A stretch of 21,911 nt of DNA from a virus, in the IMG/VR virus record IMGVR_UViG_3300010885_086710, positions 1 through 21,911 of that record; one strand, 5' to 3'. Shown here piece by piece: positions 6,266-12,873 of this stretch. Position 1 is the stretch's first letter; each line of letters starts with the position of its first letter. Both the position numbers and the translations under genes were made by a program. Below the pieces are notes generated by a model that was given only the letters and a program-made list of their open reading frames with translations, was not told the DNA's origin and ran no database searches.

Positions 6266-7814
6266 CGTTTTCTTGGGACTGAGTTGGTTCTTGGGATACT
6301 GATTTTTTTGTCGATAATTCAGCAGAAATCTCTTCATCAGAGAGGCTCAGATCTCTTCTAACTAGCTCTACTTTTTGTTTAAATTTACCTGATATGAAGG
6401 TGAAGGATATATCACAAATAATCCACTCACCTGTTAGTCTTGGATTGAACAGGGAATATCCAGGTGAAGATTTGTTATTGGAAACGATCAAATATATCTT
6501 TTTGAATTTATATAAATTATAATTCGGAGTTGGTAAAAGGCATATAATAGATATTTTATCTAATTCATTGTAGTTTATTTTATTCTGAACCTTAGCATAA
6601 GAATAGTTCACATGACAATTATCGGTGTCTATGTATCCATCATACTCATAGTTCACATTTTTCTTAAAAAATGAATCATCTCGGGGAGCCCCACGAAGAG
6701 ATATTTTTTTATCTGATTCAGAAGTGAGAGCATCGACATCGAATTCGAGAAACTCTTTCGATAACTCATTATAAAATTTCAATCTAGTTAAATATCCCCT
6801 TTTCAAGGAGTTTCTAGTTGAGTTATTTATGAGTTTATATTCCTCGAAGTAAATATTGCTCTGCTTTAGAGAAAAATCATTAGTTAAATAGTCAGAACCA
6901 ACAGTATCGGGGTTTTTAGAATTTTTTATCAGTTCTTCTATTCCAGTATTGGAAATATTGATATCTTTGGAAACATCCCTCCTGTATTCCTTCTCTATAT
7001 CAATCATGTTCAAATTATAGTAGTAATCGATATATTGAGTTAAGAACGTCTCATCAGACTTATAGGAGGATTCTATGGAATCATTTATGAACTCATAGAC
7101 CCTTCTTCCGGTATTTATCCATGTCATCTTATCGTTGGTGTTATCGATATTTGTATTGAACCCCAGACCACATTCTTTGGCTACTTTTTGATATAACTCA
7201 AAACTGGTCATGTCTTTATAAGATTGAAATTTTCTCAAGTATAGATCATTAATGTCTATAACTCCGAATATTTCGTAATTTGTCCCATTTTTATCGAAAT
7301 CCACTATCTTAAAATCCATATGTATGGGTTTTAAAAATTTAGTTCTGGGATTTAAGAATATAGATATAGTACTATCATCAAGAGGCATCCCATCTTTGCC
7401 AATTTTACCAAGAGTGTCACCGAAAGCAACGGATAAAGATGGTAAATTCTGCTTAAAAGATAATTCGAGGGACTTTATATCAGTATACTCTATTTGGTAG
7501 GAATTATAGTACAGGACAGGTAGATTACCAAAACTTTCTTTATATTCTTCTTGATAGGACTGAGAATTATTTAGGTCTATTCTTATAGATTTTGGTTTTT
7601 TAGTATTCTCAAAAATGTTAGTTATGAATTTAATTGGTTGATCGTCGGGAGCCTTTTCGTTTTCTGAACTTGGACTCTGATTTGACGTATCAGATGATTC
7701 CAAATTCTGTTCCTCTACAGCAGTGGGCGCTGTGGGCTGATCAATCAATGTTTGATCGGTGGGAATCGAAAAGGGATCGGATTCTAAATTAGTTACATCT
7801 GTTGTTATTGACAT
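6252..7814 (-). CDS. Baseplate hub-like protein
   Basis: The 520-residue protein looks like a contractile-tail hub protein (gp27/gpD class). After a low-complexity Ser/Thr/Glu/Gln N-terminus (about 1-75), it has strand-rich segments such as KPIHMDFKIVDFDKNGTNYE, then the helical SFELYQKVAKECGLGFNTN followed by NDKMTWINTGRRVYEFIND and YKSDETFLTQYIDYYYNLN. That sequence pattern (secondary domain of the hub that orients the spike) is characteristic. The C-terminus ends in a Gln/Glu/Ser tail. In the virion it would form the central ring under the tail tube. I chose ATG 7814; TGATATATAT lies 6 bases upstream. A terminator (7873-7907) separates it from the ATPase gene, so it probably has its own promoter. 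Confidence 0.72.
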   Translation of the reverse strand: MSITTDVTNLESDPFSIPTDQTLIDQPTAPTAVEEQNLESSDTSNQSPSSENEKAPDDQPIKFITNIFENTKKPKSIRIDLNNSQSYQEEYKESFGNLPVLYYNSYQIEYTDIKSLELSFKQNLPSLSVAFGDTLGKIGKDGMPLDDSTISIFLNPRTKFLKPIHMDFKIVDFDKNGTNYEIFGVIDINDLYLRKFQSYKDMTSFELYQKVAKECGLGFNTNIDNTNDKMTWINTGRRVYEFINDSIESSYKSDETFLTQYIDYYYNLNMIDIEKEYRRDVSKDINISNTGIEELIKNSKNPDTVGSDYLTNDFSLKQSNIYFEEYKLINNSTRNSLKRGYLTRLKFYNELSKEFLEFDVDALTSESDKKISLRGAPRDDSFFKKNVNYEYDGYIDTDNCHVNYSYAKVQNKINYNELDKISIICLLPTPNYNLYKFKKIYLIVSNNKSSPGYSLFNPRLTGEWIICDISFTFISGKFKQKVELVRRDLSLSDEEISAELSTKKSVSQEPTQSQENENPQ

Positions 7815-7820
7815 GAAGCC

Positions 7821-7830
7821 ATATATATCA
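7821..7830 (-). promoter_or_regulatory. AT box before hub start (TGATATATAT)
   Basis: A TGATATATAT box lies 6 bases upstream of the ATG at 7814. Similar boxes precede the 2H phosphoesterase, terminase and DUF5872-like genes. It may be a phage late promoter with a very short leader, or a translation-initiation signal replacing Shine-Dalgarno. Confidence 0.4.
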
Positions 7831-7872
7831 TATTCACCCAATCAGACTGAATGATAGGCAATGATTGAGCAA

Positions 7873-7907
7873 AAAAAAACAGTGAGAAATCATCTCACTG
7901 TTTTTTT
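7873..7907. terminator. Strong bidirectional terminator
   Basis: A perfect 15-bp stem begins with seven A, contains CAGTGAGA/TCTCACTG, and ends with seven T, with loop AATCA. It has the classic rho-independent form on both strands. It ends the ATPase transcript, whose stop is at 7914. Confidence 0.9.
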
Positions 7908-7913
7908 AAATTT

Positions 7914-9050
7914 TTAATTTTTACCGGAATTAATCCTTCGGATATTGATCATATGTTCCCTAAATTCAGAAAAAAACTTTTTGGTTTTGGGATCACTTGG
8001 ATCAGTGTGTTCACTATCGATTAAATAGAGTAGATAAGATGTCTTCTCATCATCACCGATCCTATTTAGGAACTTAATCAGATTCGAAATCTGAGATTGT
8101 TTTAGATCCTTTAACTTATAGACCTTTAATGAGTTTATAAGTTCGGAATTCTTGTCCCTATTGAACTTATCCAAATCTGATTCAATATCATCGAATCTGT
8201 CTAAGATATCTTTTGCAGTTATGTTAATTAAGTCATTGCAATATTTAATGAACCTAACGGAAGAATTCCCAACATAACTAAAGGCAGACTCGACTATGTG
8301 CGGTAAAAGATCTGAAACGGTTGAGTCTCTACCAAAATTGGTAATAAGGTAGTCACTGAAGAATGTCCAAGATCGAGGTGTAGCAAATGCCTTCGTGTTG
8401 GAACCGGCTTCTTTATATAAAAGCTCAGGATATGACTCTATGTAAGATACAATTAGACTATGGATATTATCCTTAGCATAATTATTGATCCACTCTTTAT
8501 GACTGAGAGTATGGTCAACGTGTATGAGTCTGTTGTTGAGAGCACTGTCGAACTCTTCAACATCACATCCATCTTCCTCTCCTAAATTACCTGAGCTCAT
8601 CATGAGAACCCCTTCATTGAATTTGAAGTCGATTCCAATCTGACGCTCAAGTAATATTTGGAGAGCTGCGTTTCTGACATTTTGAGTAGCTCGATTGATC
8701 TCCTCAAAATGTATGATGGTTGGTACTTTATTGGCCTCAACTGCCCACCTTGGTACAATAAAGTCCAAACATTTTACACCATCTATAGTGTCGACACTAG
8801 GATAGAGACCAACGTCAGTTTCATCAACCATTGAAAGTCGTATATCCATGTGTCTATATCCCATCTTCTTGGCTATACTTTTAGATATGGCCGACTTCGC
8901 AATACCTGGCTTAGAGGTTATATAAAGTACGCCAGATTTGGGATACATCATCATAAAATACTTACGCTCTCTATCCGTAAGGGTTTTAAGACGATGTTTC
9001 AAATCGTCTTTTAGAGAAGTAGACGATTTTATTTCAGTGAAATTGAGCAT
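7914..9050 (-). CDS. MoxR-like AAA+ ATPase
   Basis: The 378-residue protein matches MoxR/RavA-type AAA+ ATPases. The Walker A segment at about 45-54 reads TSKPGIAKSA, so the usual first glycine is Ser and the glycine before lysine is Ala, while Lys-Ser is kept. Walker B at 112-121 reads IIHFEEINRA, with the family signature EEINRA. Sensor 1 is in MMSSGNLGEEDG (about 151-161) and an SALNNRLIHVDHT segment follows. The last 150 residues are less conserved, with helices and acidic stretches. Such ATPases remodel protein complexes, often with a VWA-domain partner; none is seen in this window. Start at ATG 9050 is preceded by an AT-rich stretch. It may act in phage assembly. The altered P-loop may lower nucleotide affinity. 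Confidence 0.82.
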   Translation of the reverse strand: MLNFTEIKSSTSLKDDLKHRLKTLTDRERKYFMMMYPKSGVLYITSKPGIAKSAISKSIAKKMGYRHMDIRLSMVDETDVGLYPSVDTIDGVKCLDFIVPRWAVEANKVPTIIHFEEINRATQNVRNAALQILLERQIGIDFKFNEGVLMMSSGNLGEEDGCDVEEFDSALNNRLIHVDHTLSHKEWINNYAKDNIHSLIVSYIESYPELLYKEAGSNTKAFATPRSWTFFSDYLITNFGRDSTVSDLLPHIVESAFSYVGNSSVRFIKYCNDLINITAKDILDRFDDIESDLDKFNRDKNSELINSLKVYKLKDLKQSQISNLIKFLNRIGDDEKTSYLLYLIDSEHTDPSDPKTKKFFSEFREHMINIRRINSGKN

Positions 9051-9094
9051 AGGTTGTTATGATATATGAGAGTTTTTTTTACAAATTTAGATTT

Positions 9095-9367
9095 TCATTC
9101 GGAAAATTCCAAATATTTACTAACTTTTTTTATTATTTTTTGGGAATCCATCCGATCCCAGATATCAATAACTTCTTTTGCCTACTCGGATTCTCTACCA
9201 GTCCATCCATACAAAACAGACCCCCTGTACATGCCATCTGGCATGATCGAGTTATCCTATACAGCCACTTGGATGAAGAATGAATTAAGTTTGGAATTGG
9301 CTTTTTTTCTATGTTCATCTTTGTTGCGTATTTGGATATCTTGGCCATTTTCTTTTTTTAGGGACAA
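9095..9367 (-). pseudogene. Small coding frame with two in-frame TAG codons
   Basis: On the minus strand a frame from TTG 9367 to TGA 9095 reads like real protein but is broken by TAG at 9259-9257 and 9184-9182. The three parts are 36, 24 and 28 residues; the middle one begins DNSIMPDGMYRGSVLYGW and the last begins AKEVIDIWDRMDSQKIIKKV. Codon composition (G or A first, A or T third) fits coding for the whole length. A competing open frame at 9133-9348 (71 residues) reads far less like a protein. The putative TTG start lies in the U-tract of the terminator at 9371-9410, so expression is doubtful. It may be a recently inactivated gene, or a gene needing amber readthrough. TAG appears to act as stop in gp25 and other genes here, which favours decay. 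Confidence 0.5.
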
Positions 9368-9370
9368 AAA

Positions 9371-9410
9371 AATACTCTAACTTAAGAATTTTCATCAAAA
9401 TTAGAGTATT
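9371..9410 (-). terminator. Rho-independent terminator
   Basis: A perfect 10-bp stem, AATACTCTAA (9371-9380) with TTAGAGTATT (9401-9410), has a 20-nt loop and is followed on the minus strand by TTTTTTG. It would stop transcripts from the 95-residue gene to the right. Confidence 0.75.
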
Positions 9411-9423
9411 CGGGTATTAAAAA

Positions 9424-9502
9424 ATGTTTACCGAGAACATTTAAGAAGTTTTTTTAAAAAATCATATTTATAAGTAACACTACTTACCGCTTCGGTAAAC
9501 AT
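9424..9502 (-). terminator. Nested hairpins, possible terminator
   Basis: ATGTTTACCG (9424-9433) is an exact complement of CGGTAAACAT (9493-9502). The same CGGTAA can instead pair with TTACCG at 9484-9489, and TAAGTA (9470-9475) can pair with TACTTA (9481-9486). On the minus strand the outer stem ends in TTTTTTAA. The pairings exclude each other, so this may be a simple terminator or a switch-like structure. The stretch 9503-9606 holds no other gene I can see. Confidence 0.45.
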
Positions 9503-9606
9503 ACGTCAGAGGTAAAGATTTTTGTATAATTATCTAGATTGGTAGATCATTAACTTAGATTATAGTTGGATTGGCGATCTATGTTTAGAAAAAATTTGAT
9601 TTTTTT

Positions 9607-9894
9607 TCAATAATCATCATCGTAGATCAAATATGAGTCCTGATCATCCTCATCCCCATCCTCATCATATTCATTATATGGATCATAATCAGGATATTCT
9701 AAAAGATCATATTGATCAAAGAAATACAATACTTCTTTACTCTGCCTATCAGAGAGACCGATATCTCTTATTTCTATGATATCATTAGAAATTAGCTTGT
9801 AGATAATGAGATCATTACTCTGCAAATCATCTAGGTAATCAAAAACTTTCTCTCTATGGTAGCACTCCTCTAGGCTATAATAATCACAAATCAT
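9607..9894 (-). CDS. Small acidic protein
   Basis: The 95-residue protein has about 30 Asp/Glu residues against about 6 Lys/Arg. The last 30 residues are almost all Asp, Glu and Tyr (for example EYDEDGDEDDQD). The first half contains LDDLQSNDLIIYKLIS and could fold into a small domain. There is no signal peptide or membrane segment. I recognise no family. Strongly acidic small phage proteins are sometimes DNA mimics that block restriction or nucleoid proteins, but an acidic tail alone does not show this. It starts 14 bases after the 2H phosphoesterase stop, so the two are probably one operon, with terminators after it. Confidence 0.72.
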   Translation of the reverse strand: MICDYYSLEECYHREKVFDYLDDLQSNDLIIYKLISNDIIEIRDIGLSDRQSKEVLYFFDQYDLLEYPDYDPYNEYDEDGDEDDQDSYLIYDDDY

Positions 9895-9908
9895 GGAAGA
9901 TATCTAAT

Positions 9909-10655
9909 TTAAATATTTGTTCTTTTTAATCTTTTACGTACTAAATTTTCTGACATGGTCGGTATTTTATCAACACTTTGCCATTTTTCTCCGATCTTAA
10001 GTGTGGTGTCATCTTTTATGATAACGGAAAAATAATCGATGTCACCACACCTAAAAACTGATATACCATCATTTATTTTTATTGGCTCAATAAGTTTAAA
10101 AAAATCGAAAGAAAAATCTTTAAGACCTTTCAAGAACTCAAAAGATTCACCACCTTTGTAGTACTCAATCCTTAATTTGGGCAAAAGAAGACTTAGGTTC
10201 ATCACTTCGTTTTTTCTTACACCATAAACATCCCTATTCTTAAATCCTAACGTTATGTGGAAATCTTTCTCATTAAGTTTCATAAAAGTTCTTACATTAT
10301 CCAACTTCCGTGACTCACAAACAATGTAGTAGGCAATATTTCCAAATTTTTCAGCCCGACCAATCCCTTTGAATACTAAATCATCTATTTTGAAATTGAG
10401 TACTGACTCCAAATCGGATGAAAATTTCGAGACATCAACCCTATCCATCATCTCTTTATATTCAGTCGGTAGAGCAACTGTTAAGTGGTATTTATCTGAA
10501 TCTCTTCTTTTTTGATTATTCACATATGTATCATATTCGACATCTAAATAAAGCTTAAGATATTCCAAATAAGGTGAAATCTCCTTTTCCTCTATATCTA
10601 TACCCAAATAACAACTCCCAAATGAGTCTTTTATTATTTCAATTGATTTGACCAT
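9909..10655 (-). CDS. 2H phosphoesterase superfamily protein
   Basis: The 248-residue protein has the two His-x-Thr motifs that define 2H phosphoesterases: YHLTVALP (His57, Thr59) and FHITLGF (His133, Thr135), spaced as in a single two-lobed domain of about 180 residues. The last 70 residues form an extra, unrecognised part. Members of this superfamily act on 2',3' or 2'-5' or 3'-5' phosphodiester bonds in RNA ends and cyclic oligonucleotides. They include the T4 anti-CBASS protein Acb1 and viral 2-5A-degrading enzymes, as well as RNA-repair enzymes. The exact substrate cannot be read from the sequence. I chose ATG 10655 because an ATATATATCA box and AGGA precede it; an ATG at 10670 lies within that box. 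It is probably co-transcribed with the acidic 95-residue protein. Confidence 0.78.
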   Translation of the reverse strand: MVKSIEIIKDSFGSCYLGIDIEEKEISPYLEYLKLYLDVEYDTYVNNQKRRDSDKYHLTVALPTEYKEMMDRVDVSKFSSDLESVLNFKIDDLVFKGIGRAEKFGNIAYYIVCESRKLDNVRTFMKLNEKDFHITLGFKNRDVYGVRKNEVMNLSLLLPKLRIEYYKGGESFEFLKGLKDFSFDFFKLIEPIKINDGISVFRCGDIDYFSVIIKDDTTLKIGEKWQSVDKIPTMSENLVRKRLKRTNI

Positions 10656-10659
10656 TCCT

Positions 10660-10669
10660 ATATATATCA
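10660..10669 (-). promoter_or_regulatory. AT box before 2H phosphoesterase (TGATATATAT)
   Basis: The minus strand reads TGATATATAT and then AGGA just before ATG 10655. It is the same ten bases as the box before the hub gene (7821-7830). The AGGA makes this one of the few starts with a possible Shine-Dalgarno sequence. Confidence 0.4.
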
Positions 10670-10718
10670 TTTTGGGGAAACTTGATTCACTTTTACAACT
10701 AAAACGATAAGACTAAAG

Positions 10719-11702
10719 ATGAAAAAATTACTATTATCTGAAAGATGGCGACCCAAAACTATGGAAGATATAATTCTTTTACCAAGGATTCGAAAAATAT
10801 TCGAAAATGGATCAAATGATAATGTCATTCTGTATGGAAGTTTTGGGTGTGGTAAGACTACATTGTCCAGAATATTAATCGGCAAATATTCCAAGAACAA
10901 ACCTTATATAGAGTTAAATAGTTCGTTTTATACATCCATAGACACTCTTAGAAGTAAAATAGATGAATTCTGCTCCATGGTCTATATCGGAGTCGATCTC
11001 GATATTGAAATCGATAAGGATGCTATTAAATACGTCTTCCTAGATGAATTTGAGAGAACATCAGTCCAATATCAAGATGCCTTGAAGGCATATATCGAGG
11101 AGTATTCATCTAAGAATGTTAGATTTATTTTGGCAACAAATCACATATCAAAGATATCTCAGGGGATAAGATCTAGAATGTTGGAGATAAATTTTGATTG
11201 CCTAGATAAGACAGAAGAGAAATTTTTGAAAAAATCCTTCTACAAAAGAATAAAAGATGTCATATGTCAGAAAGAGGGAATAGATATACCCAAAGAAGAT
11301 ATCGTTCATATAATTCAATCAAAGTTCCCCGATTTCAGATCGACCTTAATACAATTAGACTCCTTCAATATAACTGGATCAATTGAGGATACTACAGATT
11401 CATTGAGTGAGTCCTTAAAAAAAGAAACATTTGAATTAATTACCTCAGATTCCGACTATGGTCAGGTATATAATTTCATAACAAGTAAATATGGTCAAGA
11501 TGGTATTGAAAACCTAATCTCCAATTTAGGTAGGCCATTTATGCAGTATCTATTATTGAACCATTCTTCGATCCCAACTAATAATCTGTTCGAAATAAAT
11601 TATGAGGTATGTAATCACAATAGATTATTAGAGAATTCCACAGATCCCATAATAGTGGGTATGTCTTTAATTGGTAAGATTAAGGAAAAAATCATCAAAT
11701 GA
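10719..11702 (+). CDS. DNA polymerase clamp loader, gp44-like AAA+ subunit
   Basis: The 327-residue protein matches the T4 gp44/RFC-type clamp-loader subunit, which with gp62 loads the sliding clamp onto primed DNA. The N-terminus LLLSERWRPKTMEDIIL is typical. Walker A is YGSFGCGKTTL (residues 40-50), Walker B is KYVFLDEFER (about 105-114), sensor 1 lies in FILATNHISK, and GIRSRMLEINF supplies the arginine of the SRx motif. The C-terminal third is helical, as expected for the collar domain. Length is close to gp44 (319). Start ATG is preceded by GACTAAAG without Shine-Dalgarno. It is divergent from the 2H phosphoesterase gene. The partner gp62 and clamp gp45 are not in the window. Confidence 0.88.
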   Translation: MKKLLLSERWRPKTMEDIILLPRIRKIFENGSNDNVILYGSFGCGKTTLSRILIGKYSKNKPYIELNSSFYTSIDTLRSKIDEFCSMVYIGVDLDIEIDKDAIKYVFLDEFERTSVQYQDALKAYIEEYSSKNVRFILATNHISKISQGIRSRMLEINFDCLDKTEEKFLKKSFYKRIKDVICQKEGIDIPKEDIVHIIQSKFPDFRSTLIQLDSFNITGSIEDTTDSLSESLKKETFELITSDSDYGQVYNFITSKYGQDGIENLISNLGRPFMQYLLLNHSSIPTNNLFEINYEVCNHNRLLENSTDPIIVGMSLIGKIKEKIIK

Positions 11703-11726
11703 TGGATGGGTGATGATCATCTAGAG

Positions 11727-11739
11727 ATATATACATTAC
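11727..11739 (+). promoter_or_regulatory. 13-nt box ATATATACATTAC, copy B
   Basis: The box is identical to those at 3507-3519 and 20999-21011. Similarity to the 20999 copy extends to both sides (leading G, trailing TCT, then AT-GG-TTC-like positions and a GGACCCA downstream). It lies 119 bases upstream of the gp25 ATG with hairpin R6 in between. Confidence 0.45.
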
Positions 11740-11780
11740 TCTCGATAGGTTTCGTTTGCAAGATTAATGCACTGGGACCC

Positions 11781-11819
11781 ATGAATTACACATAAGTTTT
11801 TAGCTGATGTGTAATTCAT
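11781..11819 (-). repeat. CTAAAGA-type hairpin R6 before gp25
   Basis: ATGAATTACACATAAG (11781-11796) pairs with CTGATGTGTAATTCAT (11804-11819) with one A-G mismatch. The loop is TTTTTAG on the plus strand (CTAAAAA on the minus), one base off the family loop. Against R3, several stem pairs differ with pairing kept. The gp25 start at 11846 follows after 26 bases. Confidence 0.75.
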
Positions 11820-11845
11820 CATCACCCCTACCCCATAATTCTACA

Positions 11846-12217
11846 ATGGCTTTTGATTTTACTGATTTCTATATTCTATACGAAGGGTACCCAAAATATA
11901 ATTCTTCCTCCTTAATAGAGGACGATCTAATTCGGGTAATTGTACAAAAATATCAAATGATATTGATGACAAACAAGGGCGAGGTAATGGGTGATCCAGA
12001 TTTTGGAGCAAATCTCGAAGAGATTTTAAATGAAACAAATGTTTCTCAATACTACGTCAAGGAGATAATAGATAATCAAATATCTACTTATATACCAGAG
12101 ATCTTGGGAACTTCCTACGATCTAAATGTGTATTTTGCTCAAGATCCAGAAAATTATAGGGACATCATGTTTGTAAACCTAAAGATATCTGAATATAATA
12201 TAGTTACTCAAATCTAG
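11846..12217 (+). CDS. Baseplate wedge protein gp25-like
   Basis: The 123-residue protein resembles T4 gp25/GpW-type baseplate lysozyme-like proteins, a core part of contractile injection machines. The pattern fits: an N-terminal FDFTDFYILYEGYP, then DLIRVIVQKYQMILMTNKGEVMGDPDFGANLEEIL, where GxxxxxPxFG is the family signature, and a C-terminal strand-rich region ending in LKISEYNIVTQI. Length is close to gp25 (132). It joins the sheath to the baseplate. I chose ATG 11846; an ATG at 11807 lies inside hairpin R6. The stop is TAG in the palindrome AATCTAGATT, shared with the convergent hydrolase gene; the two genes overlap by 4 bases. Confidence 0.88.
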   Translation: MAFDFTDFYILYEGYPKYNSSSLIEDDLIRVIVQKYQMILMTNKGEVMGDPDFGANLEEILNETNVSQYYVKEIIDNQISTYIPEILGTSYDLNVYFAQDPENYRDIMFVNLKISEYNIVTQI

Positions 12218-12837
12218 ATTTTTCTATCAATTGGGCAATGGGACGCAGAATAAATGTATAAGTAGTTTTTCTTTACGATAACACCTAAACTCTTAGCTGA
12301 TATCTCAACATCTGCAAGGCATTCCGACATACTACCACCAATTAAGGTCACTTCCTTTCCTTCCAATTTTTTAAATAACTGGTATAATTTTTTTGGTATC
12401 TCAAACCAAACATGATTATTTCCAATGAAGACTATTGCGTTTCCCATTTTAGTAGTGAACAAATCACCTACTTTTAATGTTTTGGATCTCTCCATTTCTC
12501 TTATGTAGTTTAGTGTTTTTGTGTCCAATATTGATTTGTAGAAATCAATATTTACATCGTATTGATATCTTTTCTCAATTAATTCAACTTGATTTGGAAA
12601 CTCATACAATTGCTCAGAAGTCTCTCTTTCAGGATTTTCATGGTAAAGATAATTTTTATTCATCTTAACTCCATCTACGTGATTATCAAATATTTGATAG
12701 ACCTCTCTGAAATTAGAGCAATACTTCTTTACCTCATAGAGGTACATTTCATTGAAGTATTTTTTAAAACTTTTCTGAACATCTACGATTATTAAAATAT
12801 CATCTTTGAAACTCTCAAAGAGTTTTAACCTGCGCAT
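12214..12837 (-). CDS. Isochorismatase-like cysteine hydrolase
   Basis: The 207-residue protein resembles the isochorismatase/nicotinamidase superfamily. The candidate catalytic triad is Asp19 (ILIIVDVQKSF), Lys89 (IEKRYQYDVNIDF) and Cys173 in VTLIGGSMSECLADVEISAK, at the expected places in the fold. Members hydrolyse nicotinamide, isochorismate, ureidoacrylate or related amides. The region between about 20 and 80 lacks the usual zinc-ligand residues of nicotinamidases that I would expect, so the substrate is open. The N-terminus, RRLKLFESF, is shared with two other proteins here and may be a head-targeting tag. The stop is TAG, four bases overlapping gp25 from the other side. It might act on NAD-related metabolites early in infection, but that is inference. 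Confidence 0.62.
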   Translation of the reverse strand: MRRLKLFESFKDDILIIVDVQKSFKKYFNEMYLYEVKKYCSNFREVYQIFDNHVDGVKMNKNYLYHENPERETSEQLYEFPNQVELIEKRYQYDVNIDFYKSILDTKTLNYIREMERSKTLKVGDLFTTKMGNAIVFIGNNHVWFEIPKKLYQLFKKLEGKEVTLIGGSMSECLADVEISAKSLGVIVKKNYLYIYSASHCPIDRKI

Positions 12838-12873
12838 TTGTTTTTTTAAATCTTCTTTTTTTTAACTAAAAAA

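Noticed and set aside
9133-9348. 71-residue leftward frame in the spacer
   Set aside because: Its composition (many Cys, Trp, Ser, odd codons) is less protein-like than the amber-interrupted frame covering the same DNA, so I treat it as a shadow.
9059-9380. Two rightward frames of 74 and 104 residues
   Set aside because: They are antisense to the better frame, rich in Phe/Ser/Leu as expected from the reverse of Lys/Glu-rich coding DNA, and start in the promoter region of the ATPase gene.
10709-10718. GACTAAAG before the clamp-loader start as another CTAAAGA hairpin
   Set aside because: It has no complementary arms, so it lacks the stem that defines the family.
11807-11845. Longer gp25 start at 11807
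   Set aside because: That ATG lies inside hairpin R6, the extra residues (MCNSSSPLPHN) are unlike the family, and the ATG at 11846 gives the normal gp25 N-terminus.
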